Shown one piece after another: positions 26,251-34,451 of a stretch of 64,000 nucleotides of DNA (position 1 is the stretch's first letter; every line of letters begins with the position of its first letter). Both the position numbers and the translations under genes were made by a program. The DNA is from Streptomyces sp. NBC_01669 (lineage in GTDB: Bacteria; Actinomycetota; Actinomycetes; Streptomycetales; Streptomycetaceae): contig NZ_JAPEQG010000001.1 in the NCBI RefSeq assembly GCF_026339735.1, forward strand, positions 1 to 64,000, in the 5' to 3' direction. Under the pieces are notes generated by a model. It ran no database searches. It saw only the letters and a list, made by a program, of their open reading frames with translations, and was not told the DNA's origin.

Positions 26251-26640
26251 CTACCGCCAGTGGCCCTCGAACCACGCTCGCATGCGGGGGCGTTCGCTCG
26301 TGTCGTTGGTGCAGGCGACGGCGTAGGAGACGACCGTCTGGGACAGCCTGTCGTCGGCGCCCCCACGCGGGTTGTAGGGGGTTTTGTAGGCCGGGTCCGG
26401 CGTCGGGTCGAGCGGGAGGGGGGACTTCGAGTCGTACCGTGACGGGTACGCCGTCGGCGTCGGAGTGGGTGTGGGGGATGGTTCGGTTTCGTACTCCTCG
26501 GCGATCCGGTCGAGGGCGGCCTGGTCGACGTGGCATTCGGGGGTGACGGGCTGACCCAGGTACCAGCCCGCAACGAATACGCCGTAGATCGCGGCGGCGG
26601 CGCCGAGGCGGCGCGGGGTGACCCAGCGGGGGGTGTTCAC
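26251..26640 (-). CDS. Small membrane-anchored protein (second of a coupled set)
   Basis: 129 residues from GTG 26640, which overlaps the upstream stop by four bases (GTGA), so it is probably translated by coupling. Anchor RRLGAAAAIYGVFVAGWYLG, LGQPVTPECHVDQAALDRIA, a Thr/Pro repeat tract (PSPTPTPTPTAYPS) and the C-terminal VSYAVACTNDTSERPRMRAW FEGHWR block. Paralogous to the 25800-26183 product. Likely membrane-tethered with most of the protein outside; role unknown. Confidence 0.7.
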   Translation of the reverse strand: MNTPRWVTPRRLGAAAAIYGVFVAGWYLGQPVTPECHVDQAALDRIAEEYETEPSPTPTPTPTAYPSRYDSKSPLPLDPTPDPAYKTPYNPRGGADDRLSQTVVSYAVACTNDTSERPRMRAWFEGHWR

Positions 26641-27014
26641 CGGCGGCCCCGTTCCAGAACACAGACGGCGCCCCGTAGCGCCTGGACAGCGGCTTCGGCG
26701 TCCTTGGCCCGGCTGTCACGGATGAACCGGCAGGCGGTCGAGAGCGACTCCTCCCGCATGGCGGCCTCATTCCCCATGGTCGCGGAATAGCCGGTGCACA
26801 CGCCGGGCAACGGGTCCCCGGTCATGGACTGGTTCCCGGTGCCGTGGCGGGGGCCGACCGAGTGCTCGACGACGATGTTGTCCGGGTCCGCGCTGCCGCT
26901 CTGGTCGGCGGCGAGGGTGAACCCGGCGCCGAACGCGGCGGCGGTGAAGGCCGCCCCGATTCCGAGGGCGGCGCGGAGGCTAACCCGGCGCATGTCGGGC
27001 GGTGTTGTGCTCAT
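26637..27014 (-). CDS. Small membrane/secreted protein (first of a coupled set)
   Basis: 125 residues from ATG 27014. One hydrophobic segment (SLRAALGIGAAFTAAAFGAG FTLAA) as an anchor or signal, then a polar exterior with Cys in PLPGVCTGYSATMG and STACRFIRDSRAKDAEAAVQ, and CVLERGRR at the end. The first of three co-directional small genes (27014 to 25800). No family recognised. The repeated Cys placement suggests an extracytoplasmic disulfide. Confidence 0.65.
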   Translation of the reverse strand: MSTTPPDMRRVSLRAALGIGAAFTAAAFGAGFTLAADQSGSADPDNIVVEHSVGPRHGTGNQSMTGDPLPGVCTGYSATMGNEAAMREESLSTACRFIRDSRAKDAEAAVQALRGAVCVLERGRR

Positions 27015-27109
27015 GCCGAAGGACCCTACCCGCAGGTGTAGACCTATCTGCCGGTATGTGTGTCCCTCGACATGCGGCCGGCGCGGGTGTCGCGGGGAAC
27101 AGGCCGCGC

Positions 27110-27262
27110 GAGGCTGAACGGCAGGCGTTCGCGCTGAGCACGATTACGGAGGCGATGGCAGGCGCGGGCCGAGTCGAGGAAGCCGTAGCTCTACTGGATC
27201 GGACCGTGGAGCTGACCCGCACCATCACCAACCCTGCGGATCAGGCGTTCGTACTCAGCACG
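27110..27262 (+). pseudogene. Fragment of a tetratricopeptide-repeat protein
   Basis: About 51 codons reading EAERQAFALSTITEAMAGAG, RVEEAVALLDRTVELTRTI and ADQAFVLST, a TPR helix pair of the kind found in actinomycete regulators. There is no start, and the frame loses sense after VLST. A remnant of a larger gene. A comparable TPR tail lies at 45110-45325. Confidence 0.5.
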
Positions 27263-27303
27263 GGCGTCGTAACTTCCGTACTGCCGGTGCGTTGGGGCCC
27301 CTC

Positions 27304-27753
27304 ATGCGACGGATCATCTGTCTGGCCGCCGGGGCGGCCGCTCTGCTCGTATCCACTCCCCCGCCGGTGCTCGCGGCGCAGCCCGCCGCTGCGGCCCGGA
27401 TGGTGGACACCCACCGCTGCACACCGCGGCGCGACTACTGCATCGTGCTGCGGTACGACACCTCCTCCCGACGAGTGCCGCTGATCATCGCCCACAAGGT
27501 CTCCGGACGGGTAGGACATATTTACTGGACCTACTGGGCCCGGTGGTCGTACAAGAGACCGGGACACGGCGCGAAGGCCAACAGGTGGAAGCGGTCCTCG
27601 TGGACGGGCGACAACGGGCGGGCGCCCGGCGTCGCGGTGGAAACCCTGTGGAGGCACCGCGGCCGGTCCGGCGGACCGAAGATGCCCAAAGAGACCATGA
27701 TGTGCATTCAGTTCAAGGGATCGGATCACAAAGCCTGCTACCGCCTCGGCTGA
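27304..27753 (+). CDS. Small secreted basic protein
   Basis: 149 residues from ATG 27304. Signal peptide MRRIICLAAGAAALLVS with an Ala-x-Ala cleavage region (PPPVLAAQPA). The mature protein has four Cys (DTHRCTPRRDYCIVLRYD early; MMCIQFKGSDHKACYRLG late), consistent with two disulfides, and is basic and Trp-rich in between (IYWTYWARWSYKRPGHGAKA). No family recognised. An antimicrobial or enzyme-inhibitor role is conceivable from size, charge and disulfides, but nothing more supports it. Confidence 0.65.
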   Translation: MRRIICLAAGAAALLVSTPPPVLAAQPAAAARMVDTHRCTPRRDYCIVLRYDTSSRRVPLIIAHKVSGRVGHIYWTYWARWSYKRPGHGAKANRWKRSSWTGDNGRAPGVAVETLWRHRGRSGGPKMPKETMMCIQFKGSDHKACYRLG

Positions 27754-27942
27754 CTGGTCTGGAGGCCGCGTTCCGCCTTGGCGTCAGCAGCAGCCGCGTC
27801 GTGCCGGATCGGCCGGAGTATTCAGCCGGGCGGCAGCAGAGCTGGGCTTGTACGTTCGGCGTTGAGTGCTCTGACAGGACTGCACTAGCCCCTGGCCCCG
27901 CGGCTCATCACCCAGACGCGGGATCAGGGGCCCGGCTGGGGC

Positions 27943-28236
27943 TCACCCTGGGCGTAGAGCATGGGTCGTCCCTCGCGCGGTGATCGACTGGTCGAGTCCG
28001 TCCATCGTGCGCAGGAACGCGGCGTTCAGATCGACGTTGTACCGGTGCGCGAGGATCAGCACGGACCACAAGCAGTCCGCGAGTTCGTGCTCCAGAGCGG
28101 GACGGCCGCCCGGCATGTCACGGGCGCCTTCCTGTGCCATGACGATCTTTGCCAGATCGCCGACGTCCCCGACGAAGCCGAGCATGAACTCCTCGCGCGT
28201 CCACACCCGGCCACGTTCCCTCACTGGGCTGGTCAC
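27943..28236 (-). CDS. MazG-like nucleotide pyrophosphohydrolase, short
   Basis: 97 residues from GTG 28236. WTREEFMLGFVGDVGDLAKI gives the E...GD metal-binding helix and LEHELADCLWSVLILAHRYN the second acidic helix (E-x-x-D) of the MazG/all-alpha NTP-PPase fold, then VDLNAAFLRTMDGLDQSI. At 97 residues it lacks the first helix usual in the family, so it may be 5'-truncated or start upstream. It would hydrolyse (d)NTPs to monophosphates. Runs in the same direction as the SUKH gene 54 bp upstream. Confidence 0.7.
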   Translation of the reverse strand: MTSPVRERGRVWTREEFMLGFVGDVGDLAKIVMAQEGARDMPGGRPALEHELADCLWSVLILAHRYNVDLNAAFLRTMDGLDQSITARGTTHALRPG

Positions 28237-28290
28237 CGGGGATGTCAGTGGGGCAGTGGCGGCGCGGAAGGGGTACGGGTGCTTTGTCCG

Positions 28291-30195
28291 TCAGCGTGCG
28301 GCATCCCAGTTCATGCTGATCACGGCGTAGGTCTCCCCGTTTCCCGGCGGCCGCGTCCATGAGCGGGTGGTGAACGTGTGCAGCCGTCCGTTCGTGATCG
28401 CGTGGCGCGGCAGGTGGACACCGAACTCGCCGGTCACGGCCTCCAGCAGCGACCGTTCCGCCTCGGTGTCCTCCTCCCGGGAGCCGAAGAACCGGTCCGG
28501 GTCCAGTGCCGGTGGTATCTGTCCGGTTCGGTGTGTCTCTCCGTCCGCGTACGTGAAGGCGTACTGCTCGGTACCGTCCTGCGCTACGGAAAGGTGGAAG
28601 AACGGTTCCCCGCGCCAGGTCCTCAGACCGCTCCACACGACCACTGCGCGGGTGCCCGCGCTGGCGGCCGCGGCCGGGGAGACTAACCGCTGCGGGTCGA
28701 AATGCGCAGGGTCGCTGTCGAAGGCGAAGCTCCAACGGGTGCCGGCCTGTCCGACCGCCATGAGGGCTTTGTCGTCGTAGGACGAGAACTCCCTCTGTCC
28801 GCGGAGCAATCGGTGGCGCGCTTCGTGGGAAGTCATGGGATCGTCCAGCGCTGCTTCGTTCCCGTCCGCGAGGCGTCCGGGCAGGTCCTCCGGCTCTACA
28901 CCTTCGACCAGGACGAACCGGTAGGACGTGAGGTTGTCGAGGGCGTCCGGGGCCGCGAGCCACGCCAGGTTGTCCGGGTCGAGGCCAGCCGGCTGGCTCG
29001 GTGCCTCACCCGCCTGTCCGCCCCTGGGGGTGGACAGCAGCTCGCGGCCCCGTTCCGGGGTCAGCAGGGGGCCGAGCAGGGGGTCTGCCACCCACCCCAG
29101 CGGCGCCAGGTGGTCGGGGCCCAGCGGCTGCCATACCGGCAGAGCGTCCATCAGCGTCCGCCATGCCCCGTCGGTGTCGCCCCACCGCGCCAGCTCCCGT
29201 GCCCGTTCGACCGCTTCCCCGAACGGTCCGGCCGCCGTGTACCGATACGTGCCGTTGCGCACCTGCTCCAGCGTCGCGTAGGCCAGCGACACCACGTCGT
29301 CACCGGCTCCCCGGTGGAACATCAGCGTGGAGTCGTCCCTGTACGAGTGCGCCGCGTGCTCGGCGACCAGCGCTGGCAGCAGCTCGGGCGCATACCGCGG
29401 GTCGGTCACCACGTCCTCGAAGTACACCATGTAGGTCTGTCCGACCAGACGGCGTATCTGGTCACCCAGCCCGACGGCCCGCGGCCTGCCGTACTCCTTC
29501 GCCTCGTCCAGCGCGTGCCCAGCCCGTTCCCAGCCGCCGCGCAGCGCCTCCAGTCGGGCCTGCTCCACCAGGGCGTCCAGCTCTCGCGTCGTGTCGTTGG
29601 CGAACTCCGACTCCCCGTCGGCCCGGCGTGCCCGCAGGCTGTGGAACTCCCGGAACATGTCCCGCATGAACTCACGAAAGTTTGCGTACCGCGCGGGCGG
29701 TGCGGCCCGCCAGCTCGCCCACGTGTAGACGGCCCACTCGCCCTCCTCGTCCGCGTCCTCGGGATCCATGAGCACGCGGGTGGCGTCGGACTCCACTTCG
29801 AGCTGCAGCCCGCGCCGCCAGATGTCCGCATCCCGCCGCTCGTCGGGTCCGGCGTCCTCGTCCAAGTACTCCTCGAACATGTCCGCGAGCCCCGACTCGT
29901 TGTTGTGCCAGCGCGCGTCCGTGGCCCCAGCCAACAGCCAGACGAACCCGCCGGCGTGCTGCCACCCGTCGCTGACCTTGAGAAACTCCCGGTACGACGG
30001 GGGCATCCGTCGGCCGAGGCGCTCCTCCATGGCTGCGATCCGCTCCTCGGACGCGGGCGGGAACCCCAACCACCGAACCCGCCGGGCGGCTTTATCCTCC
30101 TCACTCTGCGTCTCATCATCGGGCAGGGAATCCGACCACTCCCCGCTCCATCTGAGCAGGAACGGCCGCCAGTCGAACGCTGTCGTATTCGTCAT
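28291..30195 (-). CDS. Large SMI1/KNR4 (SUKH) family protein
   Basis: 634 residues from ATG 30195 (weak GGA upstream). Residues ~35-120 form the SUKH domain: RVRWLGFPPASEERIAAMEE, RLGRRMPPSYREFLKVSDGW and FVWLLAGATDARWHN. The rest is soluble: helical TPR-like middle (LDALVEQARLEALRGGWERA, HALDEAKEYG) and a C-terminal ~200 residues with beta blocks (LHTFTTRSWTRPPGNGETYA). Such long SUKH proteins exist in Streptomyces as stand-alone genes. Immunity to a secreted toxin is the family's usual role; no toxin gene is adjacent. Confidence 0.75.
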   Translation of the reverse strand: MTNTTAFDWRPFLLRWSGEWSDSLPDDETQSEEDKAARRVRWLGFPPASEERIAAMEERLGRRMPPSYREFLKVSDGWQHAGGFVWLLAGATDARWHNNESGLADMFEEYLDEDAGPDERRDADIWRRGLQLEVESDATRVLMDPEDADEEGEWAVYTWASWRAAPPARYANFREFMRDMFREFHSLRARRADGESEFANDTTRELDALVEQARLEALRGGWERAGHALDEAKEYGRPRAVGLGDQIRRLVGQTYMVYFEDVVTDPRYAPELLPALVAEHAAHSYRDDSTLMFHRGAGDDVVSLAYATLEQVRNGTYRYTAAGPFGEAVERARELARWGDTDGAWRTLMDALPVWQPLGPDHLAPLGWVADPLLGPLLTPERGRELLSTPRGGQAGEAPSQPAGLDPDNLAWLAAPDALDNLTSYRFVLVEGVEPEDLPGRLADGNEAALDDPMTSHEARHRLLRGQREFSSYDDKALMAVGQAGTRWSFAFDSDPAHFDPQRLVSPAAAASAGTRAVVVWSGLRTWRGEPFFHLSVAQDGTEQYAFTYADGETHRTGQIPPALDPDRFFGSREEDTEAERSLLEAVTGEFGVHLPRHAITNGRLHTFTTRSWTRPPGNGETYAVISMNWDAAR

Positions 30196-30269
30196 GCGTC
30201 CGCATGCTGCCATCCGCCGCTGACACTGCCCTGTAATGCCTGGCGGCATGGGGCGGCTACCGACACTGC

Positions 30270-30790
30270 TCATGGCCAACCCGATGACGTTCTCGCGTCC
30301 CACGACACCTGGACGGTCGAGCCGAAGGCTTGGAGACGGCCCCGCCGTACCTCCGTCACTACCGAGACCGCGAACTGCATCACGACCGGCACATGGATGC
30401 CCGTGGTGAAGAGGACGAGGGTGCCGTCGCCGTAGCCGTGATAGCCGTTCCGCCGGTTAGTCACTTCGCGCGGGAGTCGCCCCACCGTGGTCCACCCGGC
30501 GCCCGTAGACGTCCCGGCGGCGCCGTGCCTGGCGGAGGTGTCCAGCAGGCAGGACGAATACGCGGCCTTGCGCCCCCGGGCTCCCGTCGGACACCAAGCG
30601 CTGCTTGGTATCCCTGGCCATCACGGTCAGGGATGCCGGCCGGTGGCCGGTCCGGAGTTCTGCCGAGAAACCGGAGCCGGAGCGCCGGTCGTACAGTACG
30701 CCCGCCCTTTGCAAGTCGGTATGCGAACGGAGTGTCCATCCGCGGTGGAAGTCGTTGTGCACGACTTCGCGCACAGGCCCCCGTCCTCTG
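30270..30790 (-). pseudogene. Degraded coding sequence, unknown product
   Basis: Minus-strand codons from about 30790 (VREVVHNDFHRGWTLRSHTD, AGVLYDRRSGSGFSAELRT) look coding but lose sense. From about 30590 a different frame continues with Streptomyces-like codon use (KAAYSSCLLDTSARHGA, GDGTLVLFTTGIHVPVVMQF, VTEVRRGRLQAFGSTVQVSW) to a stop at 30270. One frameshift around 30600-30620 would unify them. It lies 75 bp upstream of the large SUKH gene on the same strand. Family not recognised. Confidence 0.35.
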
Positions 30791-30955
30791 TGCGAAGTCT
30801 GAGGGCCCGCCCCCGGAAAGCGCCGCCGACAGGGACGGGCCCTCACCCCTTCTGGTGGACGAGGAATCGGCGATACTTCGGGGGGCCTGGGCCCGCGCGG
30901 CCGGGTCGGAGGAACGTCACTGGCCCGGAGTGCGGAAACAGGGGAACAGGAGCGC

Positions 30956-31126
30956 ATGATCTACGGACACCACCGCGCCAAGGGCGCTCCCGCCTTGGGA
31001 GCCCTTCCCGGGGAGGAAGGCCCCTTCGGCCGTCGGCCCGCTCCGGTCGAGGACGACGGCACCGATGCGGGCGTCCAGGGGCCGACCACCATGGTGCCCT
31101 CTCCCCGGGACGGGAGTGGGTGGTGA
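30956..31126 (+). CDS. Very small ORF, 56 residues, coupled to the next
   Basis: ATG 30956 has GGAG seven bases upstream. The product begins MIYGHHRAKGAPALGALPGE and is rich in Gly/Pro/acidic residues, ending SPRDGSGW. Its TGA overlaps the next GTG by the GTGA arrangement. No family recognised, and no modifying enzyme is adjacent. Real translation is supported only by the ribosome site and coupling. Confidence 0.35.
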   Translation: MIYGHHRAKGAPALGALPGEEGPFGRRPAPVEDDGTDAGVQGPTTMVPSPRDGSGW

Positions 31127-31239
31127 CGCTGTGGCGGCAGGTCCTGGCCGCACTCAATGATGACACCCTGGACGACACCGAACGTGAAGGGCTTGTGGCC
31201 TGCGGCGCCGCCCTGCGCGAAATCGGTCGTCATGGGTAG
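31123..31239 (+). CDS. Very small ORF, 38 residues
   Basis: GTG 31123, overlapping the preceding stop, with GGGAG upstream. Helical product: VTLWRQVLAALNDDTLDDTE then REGLVACGAALREIGRHG. Composition fits a real small protein or the tail of one. Unknown function. Confidence 0.35.
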   Translation: MTLWRQVLAALNDDTLDDTEREGLVACGAALREIGRHG

Positions 31240-31370
31240 CCCGGACGGCCTGGGCGGCGTCGGACCGGACGTGACCACGACGATGCGGCTCACGCGCGTC
31301 ATCGGCGGACAACGCAGCGGGAGCGAAACGGTTCCCCGCCGCGAACTGGGGCCGATCACCCCTGGCTCTC

Positions 31371-32951
31371 TCAGCGCGCGAGACGTTTTCTGAGTTTGGG
31401 GCGGGAGGCCAGCTGCCAGGCAGCGGGCAGCTTTCGCTCGGCGTCAACGGCCCGGTCGTGCTCAGCGTGGTGCAGGAGTCCGTAGGTGAAGGAACTCTCA
31501 CCCGCGAGGGTGGCCTGCGTGGCAAGGTCGCAAAGGGTGTTACGGGCGACCACGCTGTCCTGGTGTTCGCCGAGCAGCTCCTGCAATGCCTTCATCTGGA
31601 CTCGGAACTTCTTGGCGGGCTTGCCCAGAGCTGGCTGCACTGCTTCAGCGGCGTAGCGGGTTCGCTTTGCCGCCTTGCGGGCCTTGTGAAGCTGAAGGTC
31701 TCGCTCGGTTCCCGGTGGAGTTGTCCGGGTGGGCTGGATCCGGTTGGCGAGTCGCTGCCAGTCCCGCAATACATCCTTGGGCAAGGCGGCGGTGGCGGGT
31801 TTGTCGGAGCCAGGAAGCAGGGGTGGTTGTGCGAGCAGTGCGTCCAGGGCCTGTAGTAGTGCGAGGTAGCGGGGGCCGTTGAGGACGGTCATCAGGCCTG
31901 ATCGGGTGTCTGTGCGCTGCGCGTCGGACCAGGTGCCCACTCGGGTGGGGACCGGTCCGACGATCAGTGGTTCCGGGAGCTCATCGATCCGCTCGTGCAG
32001 TCGGGCGGTGAGGACTTCGCGGTCGCGGTCCACGCCCAGTTTTGCGCCGAGCCATTTGAGTTCGTCGGCGAGCGGTTCGGTGGCCTTGCGGTCCAGTACG
32101 GTGCGGAAGGTTTTTAGGGCGCTGCGCAGGCGGCGGGCGGATACTCGCATCTGGTGGACTGCGTCGGGTTGGTTGCGTCGAACTGCGATGTCGAGGTTGG
32201 TGATGCGGGCCGTGTGTTCGGTCAGGTATCCGAGAACGACGTCGGCTGCGGAAGGTCGCTTGGTTTTTCTCTTCTTCGTTCCGTGCGGTGTGTGAGTGGG
32301 GCGTGTTGGCTGTGCGGACAGCCGGGCCGGCAGTCGGTTTCCCAGGGCACGGGCGAGTTTGGATGCCGATCTGCTGCGCTGCATGCCAGCGGCGGTCAGG
32401 TGGTGCTCGACGGTGTCGAGAAAAGGGAGCGATCCCTCGATGAGTTCGACTTCGGTCTCGGACCATTCCATGGAGGCGGCCACCTCGGGCGTGGCGGGGT
32501 CGATGGGGTGGGCTGTGACGTTGTCGTAGGAGACCTCGGCGAGTGCTCCGCCTTCCGCGTCCAGCAGGCGTCGGACATCGCGTACGTTCACGATGCGGAC
32601 CACGGGGAGCAGTGACTGGTCGCGTGTGCGGGCGCGTACCAGGGAGGCCAGCGTGCCCGGCACGGCTGTCTCGTCGGTTAGGGGCGCGCGGATTTCCTCG
32701 CGGGTGTCTGGTCCGGAGGGGAGCTTGAGGTGCCACCCGGCGTCGCTGCCGCCTGTGCGTCGGCGAAGTGTGATGCCGTGTGTGCTCAGCTGTAGGTCAG
32801 GGGTGTCGTAGTAGGTGGCGTCCAAGATCTCGGTGCGCTCTTCCACCTGGGTTACGCCCTTGATGTCGTTCAGTGGGGGCAGCGGTTGCGCGTCCAATGA
32901 GGCTTCGTACTTGCGCTCGATCTCTTGTGTTGCATCTGTCCTGGTCTTCAT
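31371..32951 (-). CDS. CYTH and CHAD domain protein
   Basis: 526 residues from ATG 32951. Residues ~8-200 are the CYTH triphosphate-tunnel domain: ExExK motif in EIERKYEA, ILDATYYDTPDLQLSTHGIT, LRRRTGGSDAGWHLKLPSG and SMEWSETEVELIEG. Residues ~235-520 are the CHAD domain with basic helices: VHQMRVSARRLRSALKTFRT, LKWLGAKLGVDRDREVLTAR and LHKARKAAKRTRYAAEAVQP, which in characterised CHAD proteins bind polyphosphate. CYTH members hydrolyse inorganic tri- or polyphosphate or related esters. The gene follows the M1 peptidase and Pls-type synthetase genes on the same strand after 138 bp, which makes a link to polycation metabolism worth testing. Confidence 0.9.
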   Translation of the reverse strand: MKTRTDATQEIERKYEASLDAQPLPPLNDIKGVTQVEERTEILDATYYDTPDLQLSTHGITLRRRTGGSDAGWHLKLPSGPDTREEIRAPLTDETAVPGTLASLVRARTRDQSLLPVVRIVNVRDVRRLLDAEGGALAEVSYDNVTAHPIDPATPEVAASMEWSETEVELIEGSLPFLDTVEHHLTAAGMQRSRSASKLARALGNRLPARLSAQPTRPTHTPHGTKKRKTKRPSAADVVLGYLTEHTARITNLDIAVRRNQPDAVHQMRVSARRLRSALKTFRTVLDRKATEPLADELKWLGAKLGVDRDREVLTARLHERIDELPEPLIVGPVPTRVGTWSDAQRTDTRSGLMTVLNGPRYLALLQALDALLAQPPLLPGSDKPATAALPKDVLRDWQRLANRIQPTRTTPPGTERDLQLHKARKAAKRTRYAAEAVQPALGKPAKKFRVQMKALQELLGEHQDSVVARNTLCDLATQATLAGESSFTYGLLHHAEHDRAVDAERKLPAAWQLASRPKLRKRLAR

Positions 32952-33089
32952 GTCCAACAGCCTGCTCCGTGCCGCGGAATCCGGCACCAGGCGATACGCC
33001 GAAGGGAGAGCTGGTCGATGGGCGATGAGGCCGGTCTGGGCCAGGGCCGCAGGGACGGTCACAACTCCGTCTTCGGGTGATGGGGCGCC

Positions 33090-34451
33090 TCAGCCTTGCC
33101 AGTTAGCGGAGTGGGGCAGTTCCGGCAGCTGGGTGTCGTGGAGCCACGTCGTGAAGAGCTCGTCCAGTGGCTTGAGGGTGTGCCGTTGCGCTGTGGCTAT
33201 GAACGCTTCCGTCGTCACTGTGCGGTGTCGATAGGTGGCGGTCCATTCCTGGAGCATGGCGAAGAATGCGGTGCTGCCGAGCGTCGTGCGCAGTGCGTGC
33301 AGTGCGAGTGCCCCGCGCAGGTAGATCCGGTCATCGAACATCTGCCGTACACCGGGGTCGGCGACCCGCAGATCCCGAGGGTGTTCCGCGAGGCTTGCGT
33401 GTGCCTGGGTCGCCAGGTCGGCGGCCCGCCTGCCGCCGGAGGACTCCGACCACAGCCATTCGGAGTAGCAGGCGAAGCCCTCGTTGAGCCAGATATGGCG
33501 CCAGGCGGCGAGGGTCAGGCTGTTGCCGAACCACTGGTGTGCCAGTTCGTGGGCCACGAGTCGCTCGAAGCTGCGATGCCCGTCGACATGGTTGGCTCCG
33601 AAGATGGACAGCCCTTGGGCCTCAACGGGGACTTCCAGATCCTCGTCGACGACGACTACGGCGTACCGGTCGAAGGGGTACGGGCCGAAGAAGTGCTCGA
33701 AAGTCGTCATCATCTGGGAGTGGCGGGCGAAGTCCCACCGGAACCGTGTGAGCAACCTGGCGGGTACTGCCGCTGTCTGCGGTATCGGGGCGGGGGCGAG
33801 TTCGACTGTCTCGAAGTGGCCGATCAGCGCGGTGGCCAGGTAGCTCGCCATGGGCGTCGGCTGCTCGTACACCCAGGTCGTGGTGCTGGAGTGTGTGGTG
33901 CGGGAGTGCAGATTGCCGTTGGCGAGCACCGTGTAGGGCGATGGCGCGGTCACCGAGATCCGGTAGGTTGCCTTATCCGCGGGGTGGTCGTTGCAGGGGA
34001 ACCAGGAGGGCGCGCCGATCGGCTGTCCGGCGACCAGTGCACCGTCGTCCAATTCCTCCCAGCCCAGGTCGCCCCAGTGGCTGCGGATCGGCCGGGGGTT
34101 ACCGACGTAGTGCACCTCCACGGTGAACGGTCTGCCAGCGCGCAGCGCTCGGGCGGGCCAGATCCGCAGCTTGCCCGCCCGGTGGGTGTACCGGGCGGCC
34201 CGGATGCCGTCCACCTTGACCCGGTCGAGCCGGAAGGCGCCAAGATCGAGAGTGAAGTCGGTGAGTGCCTGCTCGGCGACCGCAGCGAGCACCGCCCGTC
34301 CGGACAGTCGTCCGGAGTCTGGCCGGTAGCGCAGTTCCAGGTCGTAGTGCGTGGTCCGGTAACCGCCGTTGCCGTGCCCGGACAGATAAGAGTCCGCAGA
34401 TGTGGCCGCTCCGGACGAGGGGCGAAGCGTGCTGCGGTTGCGCTCGGCCAT
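33090..34451 (-). CDS. M1-family zinc metallopeptidase, probable partner of the Pls-type synthetase
   Basis: 453 residues from ATG 34451; the start overlaps the synthetase stop by one base (TAATG), so translation is probably coupled. Zinc motif HELAHQWFGN at ~298 with the third ligand Glu in IWLNEGFACYSEWLW. The GAMEN-like exopeptidase block reads VPVEAQGLSIFG here, keeping the Glu. No signal or membrane span. About half the size of full M1 aminopeptidases: only N-terminal and catalytic domains remain. Poly-lysine producers are reported to carry an M1-type polylysine hydrolase near the synthetase gene, so a role in trimming or self-protection against the polymer is likely but inferred. Confidence 0.85.
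   Translation of the reverse strand: MAERNRSTLRPSSGAATSADSYLSGHGNGGYRTTHYDLELRYRPDSGRLSGRAVLAAVAEQALTDFTLDLGAFRLDRVKVDGIRAARYTHRAGKLRIWPARALRAGRPFTVEVHYVGNPRPIRSHWGDLGWEELDDGALVAGQPIGAPSWFPCNDHPADKATYRISVTAPSPYTVLANGNLHSRTTHSSTTTWVYEQPTPMASYLATALIGHFETVELAPAPIPQTAAVPARLLTRFRWDFARHSQMMTTFEHFFGPYPFDRYAVVVVDEDLEVPVEAQGLSIFGANHVDGHRSFERLVAHELAHQWFGNSLTLAAWRHIWLNEGFACYSEWLWSESSGGRRAADLATQAHASLAEHPRDLRVADPGVRQMFDDRIYLRGALALHALRTTLGSTAFFAMLQEWTATYRHRTVTTEAFIATAQRHTLKPLDELFTTWLHDTQLPELPHSANWQG

Noticed and set aside
28702..30435. 577-codon plus-strand open frame
   Set aside because: Antisense to the large SUKH gene; no recognisable domain.
30956..31126. RiPP precursor peptide
   Set aside because: No modifying enzyme, protease or transporter gene is adjacent and no known leader motif is present.
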